55,266 nucleotides of DNA. It comes from DASPJQ01 sp035299065. GTDB lineage: Bacteria > Bacteroidota > Bacteroidia > Flavobacteriales_D > UBA2798. Location of the stretch: NCBI GenBank assembly GCA_035299065.1, contig DATGXI010000187.1, positions 1-55,266 on the forward strand, written 5' to 3'. Position numbers and translations under genes: made by a program. The notes beneath the pieces are model-generated. The model worked only from the letters and a program-made list of their open reading frames with translations. It ran no database searches and had not been told where the DNA came from. Below are positions 32,313 to 40,159 of the stretch, one piece after another (the first letter of the stretch is position 1; each line of letters opens with the position of its first letter).

Positions 32313-34415
32313 CTAAAAACTAATCCTGACCTGAACCCTCACTTCAGTCTTTTTATTCCCCTGTATCTCATCGTTGCCCGAACCAACTGTTGTGCGGTTA
32401 TCGTATAGCCATTGCGCAACTTTTAACCAAACGTCAAGCCATTTTTTATACTGGAAACGTATGTTGCCATAAATTCTGCTGCCTTTGTAGTAATATGACG
32501 GAATGTAGTAGTAATACAATACATCGCTCTCGTAGGCGTAAACGCGTGCATTGTAGTCATCGGTATCAAAAATAGCATAACGTATATTGAATGAAAAAGG
32601 ACTCATCATGGGTTTGTAAAATAAATCCTGGAAGGCCAAATAACCGTTTGTGTTTTCCTGGTCTTCGCGTTTAATGGTGGTTTGTTCAATGCGTGTGTGT
32701 AACGAGAAGTTTTTCCCAATCTTATGCGTTAGGTCAAACCGGTAATTGGCCTGGTTTTGATTTACCGTGTAGTCAATGTCATCCAAATCAATACTGGTAT
32801 TTATTTCGCGGTTACGGTTTTTATAGCGCACATAAATTTGCGTTTGTTTGTTTGGTTTCCATGTAACCTGCGCCAAACATTCATTACCACGTGAGGGTGC
32901 GTCTACCTGGAATTTTAACCATGAACTTTGAAAGAGATCGGCATACCCATTAATGACCCAGCGCGCATTTGGTTTCATTTCAACGCCCATGTATAAACCA
33001 TTTTCGTTTACAGGTGTGCTTGATTCGGCAAAAGCATTGCTATATAAATTCTGGAAATTGCGTTGGTAGTACCGGTGCATAATAACCATTCCCAGTTTAG
33101 GATCAAGTCCAAGTATTACTCCGTTTAATGAGCCCAGGCCTTTGTTTTTACTCATGCTTGTTTCGCCAAAAAAATGCAGGTTTCTTGCAATGGCTGTATA
33201 ATCAATTCCTGCAACGTAATTGTTTTTGCCGGTAAAAGCATATTGGTTGTAAAAACTTAAGTCGCGGTCAAGCGTGCCGCCATAATTCACTCCGTAAAAT
33301 GTGCCGCCAATTTCAAACGTTCGTTTTCCATAACTAAAGTGTGCACCTCCAATGGTTTCTTTTATGGAATGTTTGTCGGCCAGTTCATTCACCGTAGCAT
33401 GGCTTCCGGTTGTTTGAAACGAGGTTGCAATTACATTGTCATCTGTTCCCTGGCTTGTATCAACTGCGGTAACATTGGCATCAATTTTTTTGCTGGAGTA
33501 AAAAACAGTTGTTTCAACGTTTTTAAGTTTAATGGTTGTTGCGGCTCCACGCAAAAAAACGTTTTCGTCAACCGAAGTGTAGGGTTTTAATTTATACGCA
33601 ACGCGTTTGGCTGTCATACTGGCGGCTGTTTTTCCAAATGCGGGCCCCATTCCCATGGTTAAACCCTGACCAAATGCAGCAAAATAATCACCCACCACAA
33701 AATGTTTTACCACGCCAATGTCGCGCACAAATACATGGCCTGAATAAAAATCAAAACCGTTTTTTTGCGTTCCTTTGAAAAATTCTTCCCCGGCATCTTT
33801 TTCGGCTGTCAGGCCAACGCTTAAATAATTACCACTCTTAAAACGGTAACGGGTGTACACCCTGTCATTGCTGCCTAAATAGGTTGGAGGCGCGCCTGTT
33901 GCCAAATTTGGCTGGTAGCCTTTTTGGGTTTCCAGTACCCGCGCATAACGCACATACAGTTCATTGGTTGATTCATTTATTAACTGGTCAAGTGTAATGT
34001 GTGCCTGTTCAAACCTGTCAGTAACGTACACAAAAGGCAAAACCTGCTCAATGGTAATCATGTCCCACGATGGCAGCGCTTGTATTTCGTAAATAGTCAA
34101 TAATTTTCCGGTGCGCTCAATGTGCCGCAGTAATTCATCAACCTGCACTTCATTCAACAACGAAAGTTCGGCAAGATCTGTTTTAGTTGCGTTGTTTAAA
34201 TCCAGGGGATGGTCAATGTAATGAAGCAGCCGGTCAAACAAAGCATTTAAATCGGGGTCTTCCTGGCCTGAGTTTTCGGCAAAAAATTCAACGCGTTGCT
34301 CAATGATGGATAATTTTTCCTGTTCGTTGGTGTATCCTTTTTTTTGCGCAATGAGTGGTTGACCCATCGCCAAAAAAAGTAAAATAAAAAAATGTATTTT
34401 ACTTTGGAACTTCAT
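32313..34415 (-). CDS. Exported ComEA-type helix-hairpin-helix protein with a large barrel-like region
   Basis: 700 residues from ATG 34413-34415; a TTG seven codons upstream is an alternative. A signal peptide ends at about residue 23 (PLIAQ). The N-terminal domain (about 50-120) contains two helix-hairpin-helix motifs (PLDLNNATKTDLAELSLL, LLTIYEIQALPSWD), as in ComEA. The remainder has regular amphipathic strands typical of an outer-membrane protein (YVRYARVLET, RYRFKSGNYLSVGLTAEKDA, GHVFVRD..VVGDYFAAFGQGL) and ends in RVQVRISF with a terminal Phe. The N-terminal domain could bind DNA at the surface. The upstream partner gene overlaps by 17 bases. Confidence 0.75.
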   Translation of the reverse strand: MKFQSKIHFFILLFLAMGQPLIAQKKGYTNEQEKLSIIEQRVEFFAENSGQEDPDLNALFDRLLHYIDHPLDLNNATKTDLAELSLLNEVQVDELLRHIERTGKLLTIYEIQALPSWDMITIEQVLPFVYVTDRFEQAHITLDQLINESTNELYVRYARVLETQKGYQPNLATGAPPTYLGSNDRVYTRYRFKSGNYLSVGLTAEKDAGEEFFKGTQKNGFDFYSGHVFVRDIGVVKHFVVGDYFAAFGQGLTMGMGPAFGKTAASMTAKRVAYKLKPYTSVDENVFLRGAATTIKLKNVETTVFYSSKKIDANVTAVDTSQGTDDNVIATSFQTTGSHATVNELADKHSIKETIGGAHFSYGKRTFEIGGTFYGVNYGGTLDRDLSFYNQYAFTGKNNYVAGIDYTAIARNLHFFGETSMSKNKGLGSLNGVILGLDPKLGMVIMHRYYQRNFQNLYSNAFAESSTPVNENGLYMGVEMKPNARWVINGYADLFQSSWLKFQVDAPSRGNECLAQVTWKPNKQTQIYVRYKNRNREINTSIDLDDIDYTVNQNQANYRFDLTHKIGKNFSLHTRIEQTTIKREDQENTNGYLAFQDLFYKPMMSPFSFNIRYAIFDTDDYNARVYAYESDVLYYYYIPSYYYKGSRIYGNIRFQYKKWLDVWLKVAQWLYDNRTTVGSGNDEIQGNKKTEVRVQVRISF

Positions 34416-35250
34416 TGACTGTTGATTTTTCGCCAAAGTTACAGTGCAATGAAAGGGCGGGTGTAAAACCTAAAACCTGGTGGTAACAGGCAGCAATGTC
34501 AACGTACATTAATTTATAGTGATATCCTATGCCAAAAGCTGCCTGAAATGGTTTTGTATTGATGCCTGCGCGCATAAAAAATTTATTTTTCATGCGGTAC
34601 TCAATTCCAATTTTCACGTTGGTTGAGTAATTAATGGTTGACTCGGTTTCAGCCAACGCACTAACAGCTTCTGAAAAGTTATACTGCAATCCCAAACGCA
34701 CAACGGTAGGAATAAATTCGTTCACAGGTGTTTTGGTGAGCATGGTACGCGACACGTTGTATATGTGTGCGCCAAATGTCAATTTCTCAATAAGTTTTGC
34801 ATTGATACCAAACTCAGCGGTAAAGGCTTTTTTGCTGCCGTAAATATCACCCAGCCTTAACGCGTTGTAATTTAACTGCAATCCCATTGAAAATCCCTCG
34901 GCTACACGCATGCCGTAACCAAGACCATATTTACTTTGGTTATAATTGGTGAATCCAAATTGCGTTGCGCAAACACCAAACGCGCCAATTTTCCCAACAG
35001 GAATTGCACCTGAAATGTTTTTGAGCGATGTTTCTTTCAGCCCGAATTTATTTTCGTAATAAATACCGGCACTGTATTGATTGATCCACGCAAGATTTGC
35101 CTGGTTATGCTGTGTGCCCCAAACATCACGCAAAGTCAATCCACAACCACCCATTCCCAATTGCCTGGCGCCTATGGTAAAATTATCATTGGCACAAAAA
35201 CCGCTACTGGCAGAAATAAAAAAAACAAGTATAAGTAAATACCGTTGCAT
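34399..35250 (-). CDS. PorV/PorQ-like outer-membrane barrel protein
   Basis: 283 residues. Signal peptide about 1-19 (SGFCA). Mature start FTIGARQLGMGGCGLTLRD, with the GAR..GMGG pattern seen in PorV, PorQ and FadL-type barrels. Strands alternate (KYGLGYGMRVAEGFSMGLQL, TFGAHIYNVSRTML, KIGIEYRMKNKFFMRAGIN, AAFGIGYHYK). The gene overlaps the helix-hairpin-helix gene, so the two are probably a coexpressed pair of outer-membrane proteins. Whether it takes part in T9SS, as PorV and PorQ do, cannot be decided here. Confidence 0.72.
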   Translation of the reverse strand: MQRYLLILVFFISASSGFCANDNFTIGARQLGMGGCGLTLRDVWGTQHNQANLAWINQYSAGIYYENKFGLKETSLKNISGAIPVGKIGAFGVCATQFGFTNYNQSKYGLGYGMRVAEGFSMGLQLNYNALRLGDIYGSKKAFTAEFGINAKLIEKLTFGAHIYNVSRTMLTKTPVNEFIPTVVRLGLQYNFSEAVSALAETESTINYSTNVKIGIEYRMKNKFFMRAGINTKPFQAAFGIGYHYKLMYVDIAACYHQVLGFTPALSLHCNFGEKSTVNEVPK

Positions 35251-35310
35251 GAATATGCAGCCAATTTAAGAAAAAGAATTGGCCCAACGGTTATGAAATT
35301 ATGAATAAAA

Positions 35311-35337
35311 AAAGCCCCGGTAAAATACCGGGGCTTT
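35311..35337 (-). terminator. Strong terminator after the T9SS cargo gene
   Basis: Perfect 12-bp arms AAAGCCCCGGTA (35311-35322) and TACCGGGGCTTT (35326-35337) with a three-base loop; the minus-strand transcript runs into seven T. It lies 25-50 bases past the stop at 35363. Confidence 0.9.
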
Positions 35338-35362
35338 CATATTTTAAAGCAGTCCGTAAGGA

Positions 35363-36355
35363 TTACTTAATAATCTGCATTTTACGTGTCATAACGTTTC
35401 CGTTAGCTGTAACTGTTACATAGTATGTACCAGGAGCTAAAGTTTCAGCGCTAAATGTCACCATGTTGTTACCAGCAGCTTTGCTTTCGGTAGCAGTCAT
35501 TACAACTTTACCGGCAACATCAGTTACTTTGTAGCTAATTGAAGCGGCATTGTCCAAAGTAAGGCTGAAAGAAGCAACTGAATTGGTTGGGTTAGGGAAC
35601 ACACCGCTCATGGTCATTCCGCTGTTAGCTGATTCAGCAACTGAACCACCAGCACCTTCAACCATTAGGATTTCATCAAGATAGAACACATCCATGTCAT
35701 TTGCGTTGTGGTGGAAACCAAGGTTAATTGGCATACCGTTGTACGAAGCAGGAAGTGTTACTGAATACATTTGCCAGGTTGTGTCAAGTGTAGTAGTTGA
35801 GCTTGGGTACAAGTCAGCACGCGTGTAAATAGCTGCATCAACAAAGTCAAAACTTGAAAGTGCAGTTGTGTTTACTTTTACTTCATAACCATCGCGGAAA
35901 GAAGGGTTGGTTTTAACCCACCACTGAACAGTTGCACCTGCAGCAGGAACGTTGATTGGACCAAACATGATCCAGTTGCTTGCTTGACCAGGACTATCAA
36001 ACCATGAAGTAGCCGCCCAGTAAAAAGCTGTATCTACGTCCCATGCAAAAAAGTCAACTGGTTGAAGTGAATAAAACAATCCAAAGTCAGGTGAAGGGAA
36101 AGCGTTTGTTGCAGCTGAAGAGAAACCATCAATGTCCTCAGTGGTATAAGCAAACGTACCATCAATACCTAAGCCTGCAAAGTATTCAGCACCTGTGTAA
36201 AACAAGGTGTCACCAGCAGCACGGGTGGTAGTTGGACGAACTTCTAAAGAACGGTTTGAAGCATGACCGTTAAAGCTATGAGTGCCAGAAACTCGTTGAG
36301 CATCAGCTCCAAAAGCAGCAACTCCGGCAAGTAATACTAAGTAGATTTTTTTCAT
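35363..36355 (-). CDS. Secreted adhesin-like protein with T9SS type A sorting domain
   Basis: 330 residues. Signal peptide about 1-19 (FGADAQ). The central part (about 50-235) has the choice-of-anchor J pattern (SNWIMFGPINVPAAGATVQWWVK, FRDGYEVKV, PINLGFHHNANDMDVFYLDE), a beta-jellyroll module of extracellular adhesins and peptidases. Residues about 245-330 are a T9SS type A domain (GVFPNPTNSVASFSL, YKVTDVAGKVV, LAPGTYYVTVTANGNVMTRKMQIIK cited in part). The protein is therefore exported across the outer membrane by T9SS. It is monocistronic, with a perfect TAGCTTTGC -7 box upstream and a strong terminator, features of a highly expressed gene. Confidence 0.87.
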   Translation of the reverse strand: MKKIYLVLLAGVAAFGADAQRVSGTHSFNGHASNRSLEVRPTTTRAAGDTLFYTGAEYFAGLGIDGTFAYTTEDIDGFSSAATNAFPSPDFGLFYSLQPVDFFAWDVDTAFYWAATSWFDSPGQASNWIMFGPINVPAAGATVQWWVKTNPSFRDGYEVKVNTTALSSFDFVDAAIYTRADLYPSSTTTLDTTWQMYSVTLPASYNGMPINLGFHHNANDMDVFYLDEILMVEGAGGSVAESANSGMTMSGVFPNPTNSVASFSLTLDNAASISYKVTDVAGKVVMTATESKAAGNNMVTFSAETLAPGTYYVTVTANGNVMTRKMQIIK

Positions 36356-36372
36356 AATTTTTTAATATATGT

Positions 36373-36381
36373 GCAAAGCTA
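36373..36381 (-). promoter_or_regulatory. -7 promoter element TAGCTTTGC of the T9SS cargo gene
   Basis: TAGCTTTGC on the minus strand (36381-36373) matches TAnnTTTGC exactly and lies 17 bases before the ATG at 36353-36355. No TTTG is visible at the normal -33 spacing. Confidence 0.55.
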
Positions 36382-36485
36382 GTCAAAAATGGCCAATATC
36401 GAGCACTGTTCCCTATTAATTATGAACCGTTCCTTTAGTTACTAAAACCATGAGTCATAGCCGTTTTCTGGCTGTTACGAATTAG

Positions 36486-39125
36486 CTAAAGATTGGCTGC
36501 TGAAAAGGGCACTTCTTCGTCCTCCTTAATGGGCTGCCTGAAAACAACTGTGTTTTCAATTACGTCCATTACAGCATGTTCCCCGGTTTTTATTTTGCCT
36601 GCCAATATGCTTTTTGACAACTCATTCAAAACGGTTTTTTGTATTAGCCGTTTTACCGGCCTGGCACCAAATGCGGGATCATATCCGCTTTTACTTAACC
36701 ATGTAATAGCTTCTGGGGTAATGTGCAATTGCATGTTATTTTCACCCAGTAATTTATTTACCTGCAACAATTGTATTCGTACAATTGATTCAAGTTCTTT
36801 GGCTGTTAAAGGTGTAAACATAACAACCTCGTCAATACGGTTGTAAAATTCAGGGCGCAGACTTTGTTTCAATAAATCCAACACTTCATTTTTGGTTTCT
36901 TCCAATACACGCTCACGGTTTTTTGAATCCAGTTTTTCGAGTTTTTCCTGTATTACATGCGAGCCAAGGTTAGAGGTCATAATGATGATGGTGTTCTTAA
37001 AATTGGCAACGCGCCCTTTATTATCGGTTAATCGGCCATCGTCCAGCACCTGTAATAAAATATTGAAAACATCAGGGTGTGCTTTTTCAATTTCATCCAA
37101 TAAAATCACCGAATATGGTTTTCGCCTTACTGCTTCCGTTAATTGGCCGCCTTCATCGTAACCAACATAACCCGGAGGCGCACCCACCAGGCGCGATACT
37201 GCGTGTTTTTCCTGGTATTCGCTCATGTCAATACGGGTCATGGCATTTTCATCGTTGAACAAAAACTCACTTAGTGCTTTTGCCAATTCGGTCTTACCAA
37301 CACCGGTGGTGCCAATGAAAATAAATGATCCTATTGGCTTGCGTTTATCCTGTAAACCGGCACGGCTCCTGCGAATGGCATCAGCAACGGCCTGAATGGC
37401 ATCTTCCTGGCCAATTACCCGTTTATGCAGTTCATCTTCCAGGCGCAACAATTTTTCGCGTTCACTTTCCAGCATCTTATGAACCGGAACACCAACCCAT
37501 TTTGAAACAACTTCGGCAATTTCTTCAGCCGTAACTTCCTCTTTCAACAGTTTGCTGTTTTTTTGTAGTTCGTTGAGTTGTTTCTTGAATTCTTCAATGT
37601 GTTTTTCGGCCTCAACAATTTTTCCATAACGTAATTCGGCTACTTTTCCGTAATCCCCATTCCGTTCAGCAGCATCGGCCTCGGTTTTATAATTTTCAAT
37701 ATTCTGTTTTGATCCCTGTATTTTATCCAGCAATTCTTTTTCGGCTTTCCATTTAGCCATGAACCCATTGCGGGTTTCGTTCATTTCAGAAATCTCCTGC
37801 GAAAGCTGTTCTATCTTACGCTTATCGCCTTCGCGTTTGATGGCCTCGCGTTCAATTTCCAATTGCATAATTTTCCGGTCAAGCTCATCCAGTTCTTCGG
37901 GTTTTGAATTGATTTCCATGCGCAATTTTGCAGCTGCTTCATCAATCAGGTCAATGGCTTTGTCAGGCAAAAAGCGATCGGTTATATATCGTTGCGATAA
38001 TTCAACGGCAGCTAAAACGGCTTCGTCTTTGATCAATACTTTGTGGTGGTTTTCATATTTGTCTTTTATACCACGTAAAATTGACACTGCATCTTCGGCA
38101 CTTGGTTCATCAACCAGTACTTTTTGAAACCTGCGTTCCAAAGCTTTATCTTTTTCAATATACTTTTGGTATTCGTTTAATGTTGTTGCGCCAATTGAGC
38201 GCAATTCACCACGGGCTAAAGCAGGCTTTAAAATATTGGCCGCATCCATGGCTCCTTCACCGCCACCGGCACCAACCAATGTATGCATTTCGTCAATAAA
38301 CAAAACAACTTCGCCTTCGCTGCCGGTTACTTCTTTCACCACCGATTTCAAGCGTTCTTCAAATTCACCTTTGTACTTTGCACCGGCCACCAATGCGCCC
38401 ATGTCAAGCGAATATATTTGTTTGCTCAATAAATTTTCAGGTACGTCTTTGTTTACAATGCGGTGGGCAATGCCTTCGGCAATGGCTGTTTTACCAACGC
38501 CAGGCTCGCCAATCAGCACAGGATTGTTTTTGGTACGCCTTGAAAGAATTTGTAATACCCTGCGAATCTCATCGTCACGCCCAATCACAGGATCTAATTT
38601 TCCGCTTTTGGCAAGTTCATTTAAATTACGTGCATATTTGCCCAGAGCATTAAAATTTGATTCATGGCTGTGCGATTTTACGGTTTCACCTTTTCGCAAT
38701 TCTTCAATGGATTTTCGCAACCCTTTCTCGGTCATCCCGGCATCTTTTAACATTTGCGCAGCCTGGTCACTCGTTTTTAAAACGCCAATTAAAATATGTT
38801 CAACGGTAATGAACTCATCTTTTAATTTTCCAGCCTCTTCAAAGGCCTCTTGCAAAGCCTGGGTGGCATTGCGCGATAAATATTCTTTTCCTCCGGCACC
38901 GGTTACTTTTGGTAACGATGCAATGATCCTGTCCAAAGTAGTATTTACAATGTTCACATTCACATTGTTTTTCTTCATCAGGTAAGGAGCAACGTCCTGG
39001 TCGGTGTTTAAAATACCTTTAAGCAAGTGAGCAATTTCAATGGTTTGGCTCTGGTTTGAAAAGGCCAGTTGCTGGGCATTTTGAAAAGCTTCCTGTGCTT
39101 TTATGGTTAGTTTATTTAAGTCCAT
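36486..39125 (-). CDS. clpB: ATP-dependent chaperone ClpB
   Basis: Hexameric disaggregase that works with DnaK, DnaJ and GrpE (grpE and dnaJ are at the right end of the window). The 879-residue protein has a Clp_N domain (1-150), AAA-1 with Walker A GEPGVGKT at 206-213 and Walker B VLFIDEMHTL near 277, a coiled-coil M-domain (about 410-530), and AAA-2 with GTTGVGKT at about 603-610 and VILLDEIEKA near 670. The length is normal for ClpB, and the M-domain rules out ClpA and ClpC. The ATG at 39123-39125 starts MDLNKLTIKAQEA. No CIRCE or HrcA-type operator is visible upstream; instead a palindromic repeat lies at 39143-39219. Confidence 0.97.
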   Translation of the reverse strand: MDLNKLTIKAQEAFQNAQQLAFSNQSQTIEIAHLLKGILNTDQDVAPYLMKKNNVNVNIVNTTLDRIIASLPKVTGAGGKEYLSRNATQALQEAFEEAGKLKDEFITVEHILIGVLKTSDQAAQMLKDAGMTEKGLRKSIEELRKGETVKSHSHESNFNALGKYARNLNELAKSGKLDPVIGRDDEIRRVLQILSRRTKNNPVLIGEPGVGKTAIAEGIAHRIVNKDVPENLLSKQIYSLDMGALVAGAKYKGEFEERLKSVVKEVTGSEGEVVLFIDEMHTLVGAGGGEGAMDAANILKPALARGELRSIGATTLNEYQKYIEKDKALERRFQKVLVDEPSAEDAVSILRGIKDKYENHHKVLIKDEAVLAAVELSQRYITDRFLPDKAIDLIDEAAAKLRMEINSKPEELDELDRKIMQLEIEREAIKREGDKRKIEQLSQEISEMNETRNGFMAKWKAEKELLDKIQGSKQNIENYKTEADAAERNGDYGKVAELRYGKIVEAEKHIEEFKKQLNELQKNSKLLKEEVTAEEIAEVVSKWVGVPVHKMLESEREKLLRLEDELHKRVIGQEDAIQAVADAIRRSRAGLQDKRKPIGSFIFIGTTGVGKTELAKALSEFLFNDENAMTRIDMSEYQEKHAVSRLVGAPPGYVGYDEGGQLTEAVRRKPYSVILLDEIEKAHPDVFNILLQVLDDGRLTDNKGRVANFKNTIIIMTSNLGSHVIQEKLEKLDSKNRERVLEETKNEVLDLLKQSLRPEFYNRIDEVVMFTPLTAKELESIVRIQLLQVNKLLGENNMQLHITPEAITWLSKSGYDPAFGARPVKRLIQKTVLNELSKSILAGKIKTGEHAVMDVIENTVVFRQPIKEDEEVPFSAANL

Positions 39126-39142
39126 AATGTTTAAATTTTTTT

Positions 39143-39219
39143 GCTACAGATACCACTGATTTGCTCAGGCACTAAAAGTCTAAAAAAATCATCTGTGTTA
39201 ATCTGTGAGATCTGTGGCC
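39143..39219. repeat. Imperfect palindromic intergenic repeat, copy 2
   Basis: GCTACAGATACCACTGATTT and the reverse complement of the right half (GGCCACAGATCTCACAGATT) are related, giving a long imperfect inverted repeat with an A-rich middle. It shares the core GCCACxGAT, CACAGATTA and CACAGAT with the element at 14173-14260. It is placed 18 bases upstream of the clpB start, so it is inside or next to the clpB promoter. Confidence 0.65.
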
Positions 39220-39389
39220 TGTTTTCGTTTTAAATACTCCAGCAAATTACTCGCCTTTTGCCAAAGTCCTGAAAAATTGGCGCATTTTCAATGATATTCG
39301 TCAAAATTCGTCATGATAGTCATCACCAAACTGAAAAAATGGCTTGATTTTTGGGAGAATTAAGGTGTTTTTAACCTATCTTTAACCCT

Positions 39390-40154
39390 ATGAAAAGTAT
39401 TCTTTTTTCAACCTTTATCGTATGCTCATTCAGCTCACTTAAAGCCACTTTACCTATGGAAGGCAATAACGAATTTGCACCAAAAAAATACGTTTACATT
39501 GATGGAAACAATAACCGTTACGCGGTTGTGCAGGTTGCTGAAGGAGGTACGGTTGATTATTTGCCCATAACCGAAGCTGAGAGCTCAAGTGGCACATACA
39601 ATGGAGGCGAGCCCTGGAAAATTACCATTTCAAAGGATGATTTTGCGTTATTGACCGACCTGTTAAATAAATCAACAAAGGATTTAGCCCAATTGAGCGA
39701 AGAACGCAACATGGGTTGTGGAACAATTGTTTTACCAAAAAACAAAACCTTTTTCCTGCGCATGGATGCCGCCAACAAAACGGCCATCGAAACCAGGTTT
39801 AAAGCATTAAAGAAAAAATACCTTGTAAAAACTGAAAATACCGATGCACCTGCAGCCGATACAGTTGAAGTAACCGGTAAAATAGTTGAACGAAATTTTG
39901 TCTCAAAAAAAGGAGTTGTGCAAGGCATAACCGAGTTTTATTTTGTACCCAATCAAATTAAAGACAGTAATTATAAGGAAGAATATTTTGTAAAACTTTC
40001 AAAAGGCAAGGTATTACGCGATGAGTTGAAAAAATACGTTGACAAAGAGGTGAAGTTAAAATGTGTGCGTATGCGCGGATTGTGGGATGCCGATGACAAT
40101 ACACATCAAAGCAGGTTTGGTGATTATGTGATTATTTTGGAAGTAATTAAATAG
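39390..40154 (+). CDS. Exported hypothetical protein
   Basis: 254 residues. A signal peptide of about 19 residues (SSLKA) is likely. The N-terminal half has YVYIDGNNNRYAVVQVAEGG and DYLPI, a small beta meander; the middle is charged and helical (LLTDLLNKSTKDLAQLSEE). The C-terminal ~100 residues (VEVTGKIVERNFVSKKGVV, KLSKGKVLRDELKKYVDKEV, RFGDYVIILEVIK) look like an OB-fold or bacterial OB-fold (BOF)-like domain. This is a structural impression only. The ATG at 39390 lies 5 bases after TATCTTTAA (39377-39385), a near-perfect -7 box, which implies a very short leader. The next gene starts 6 bases after the stop, so it is cotranscribed with the CotH pair. Confidence 0.65.
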   Translation: MKSILFSTFIVCSFSSLKATLPMEGNNEFAPKKYVYIDGNNNRYAVVQVAEGGTVDYLPITEAESSSGTYNGGEPWKITISKDDFALLTDLLNKSTKDLAQLSEERNMGCGTIVLPKNKTFFLRMDAANKTAIETRFKALKKKYLVKTENTDAPAADTVEVTGKIVERNFVSKKGVVQGITEFYFVPNQIKDSNYKEEYFVKLSKGKVLRDELKKYVDKEVKLKCVRMRGLWDADDNTHQSRFGDYVIILEVIK

Positions 40155-40159
40155 TTGAG

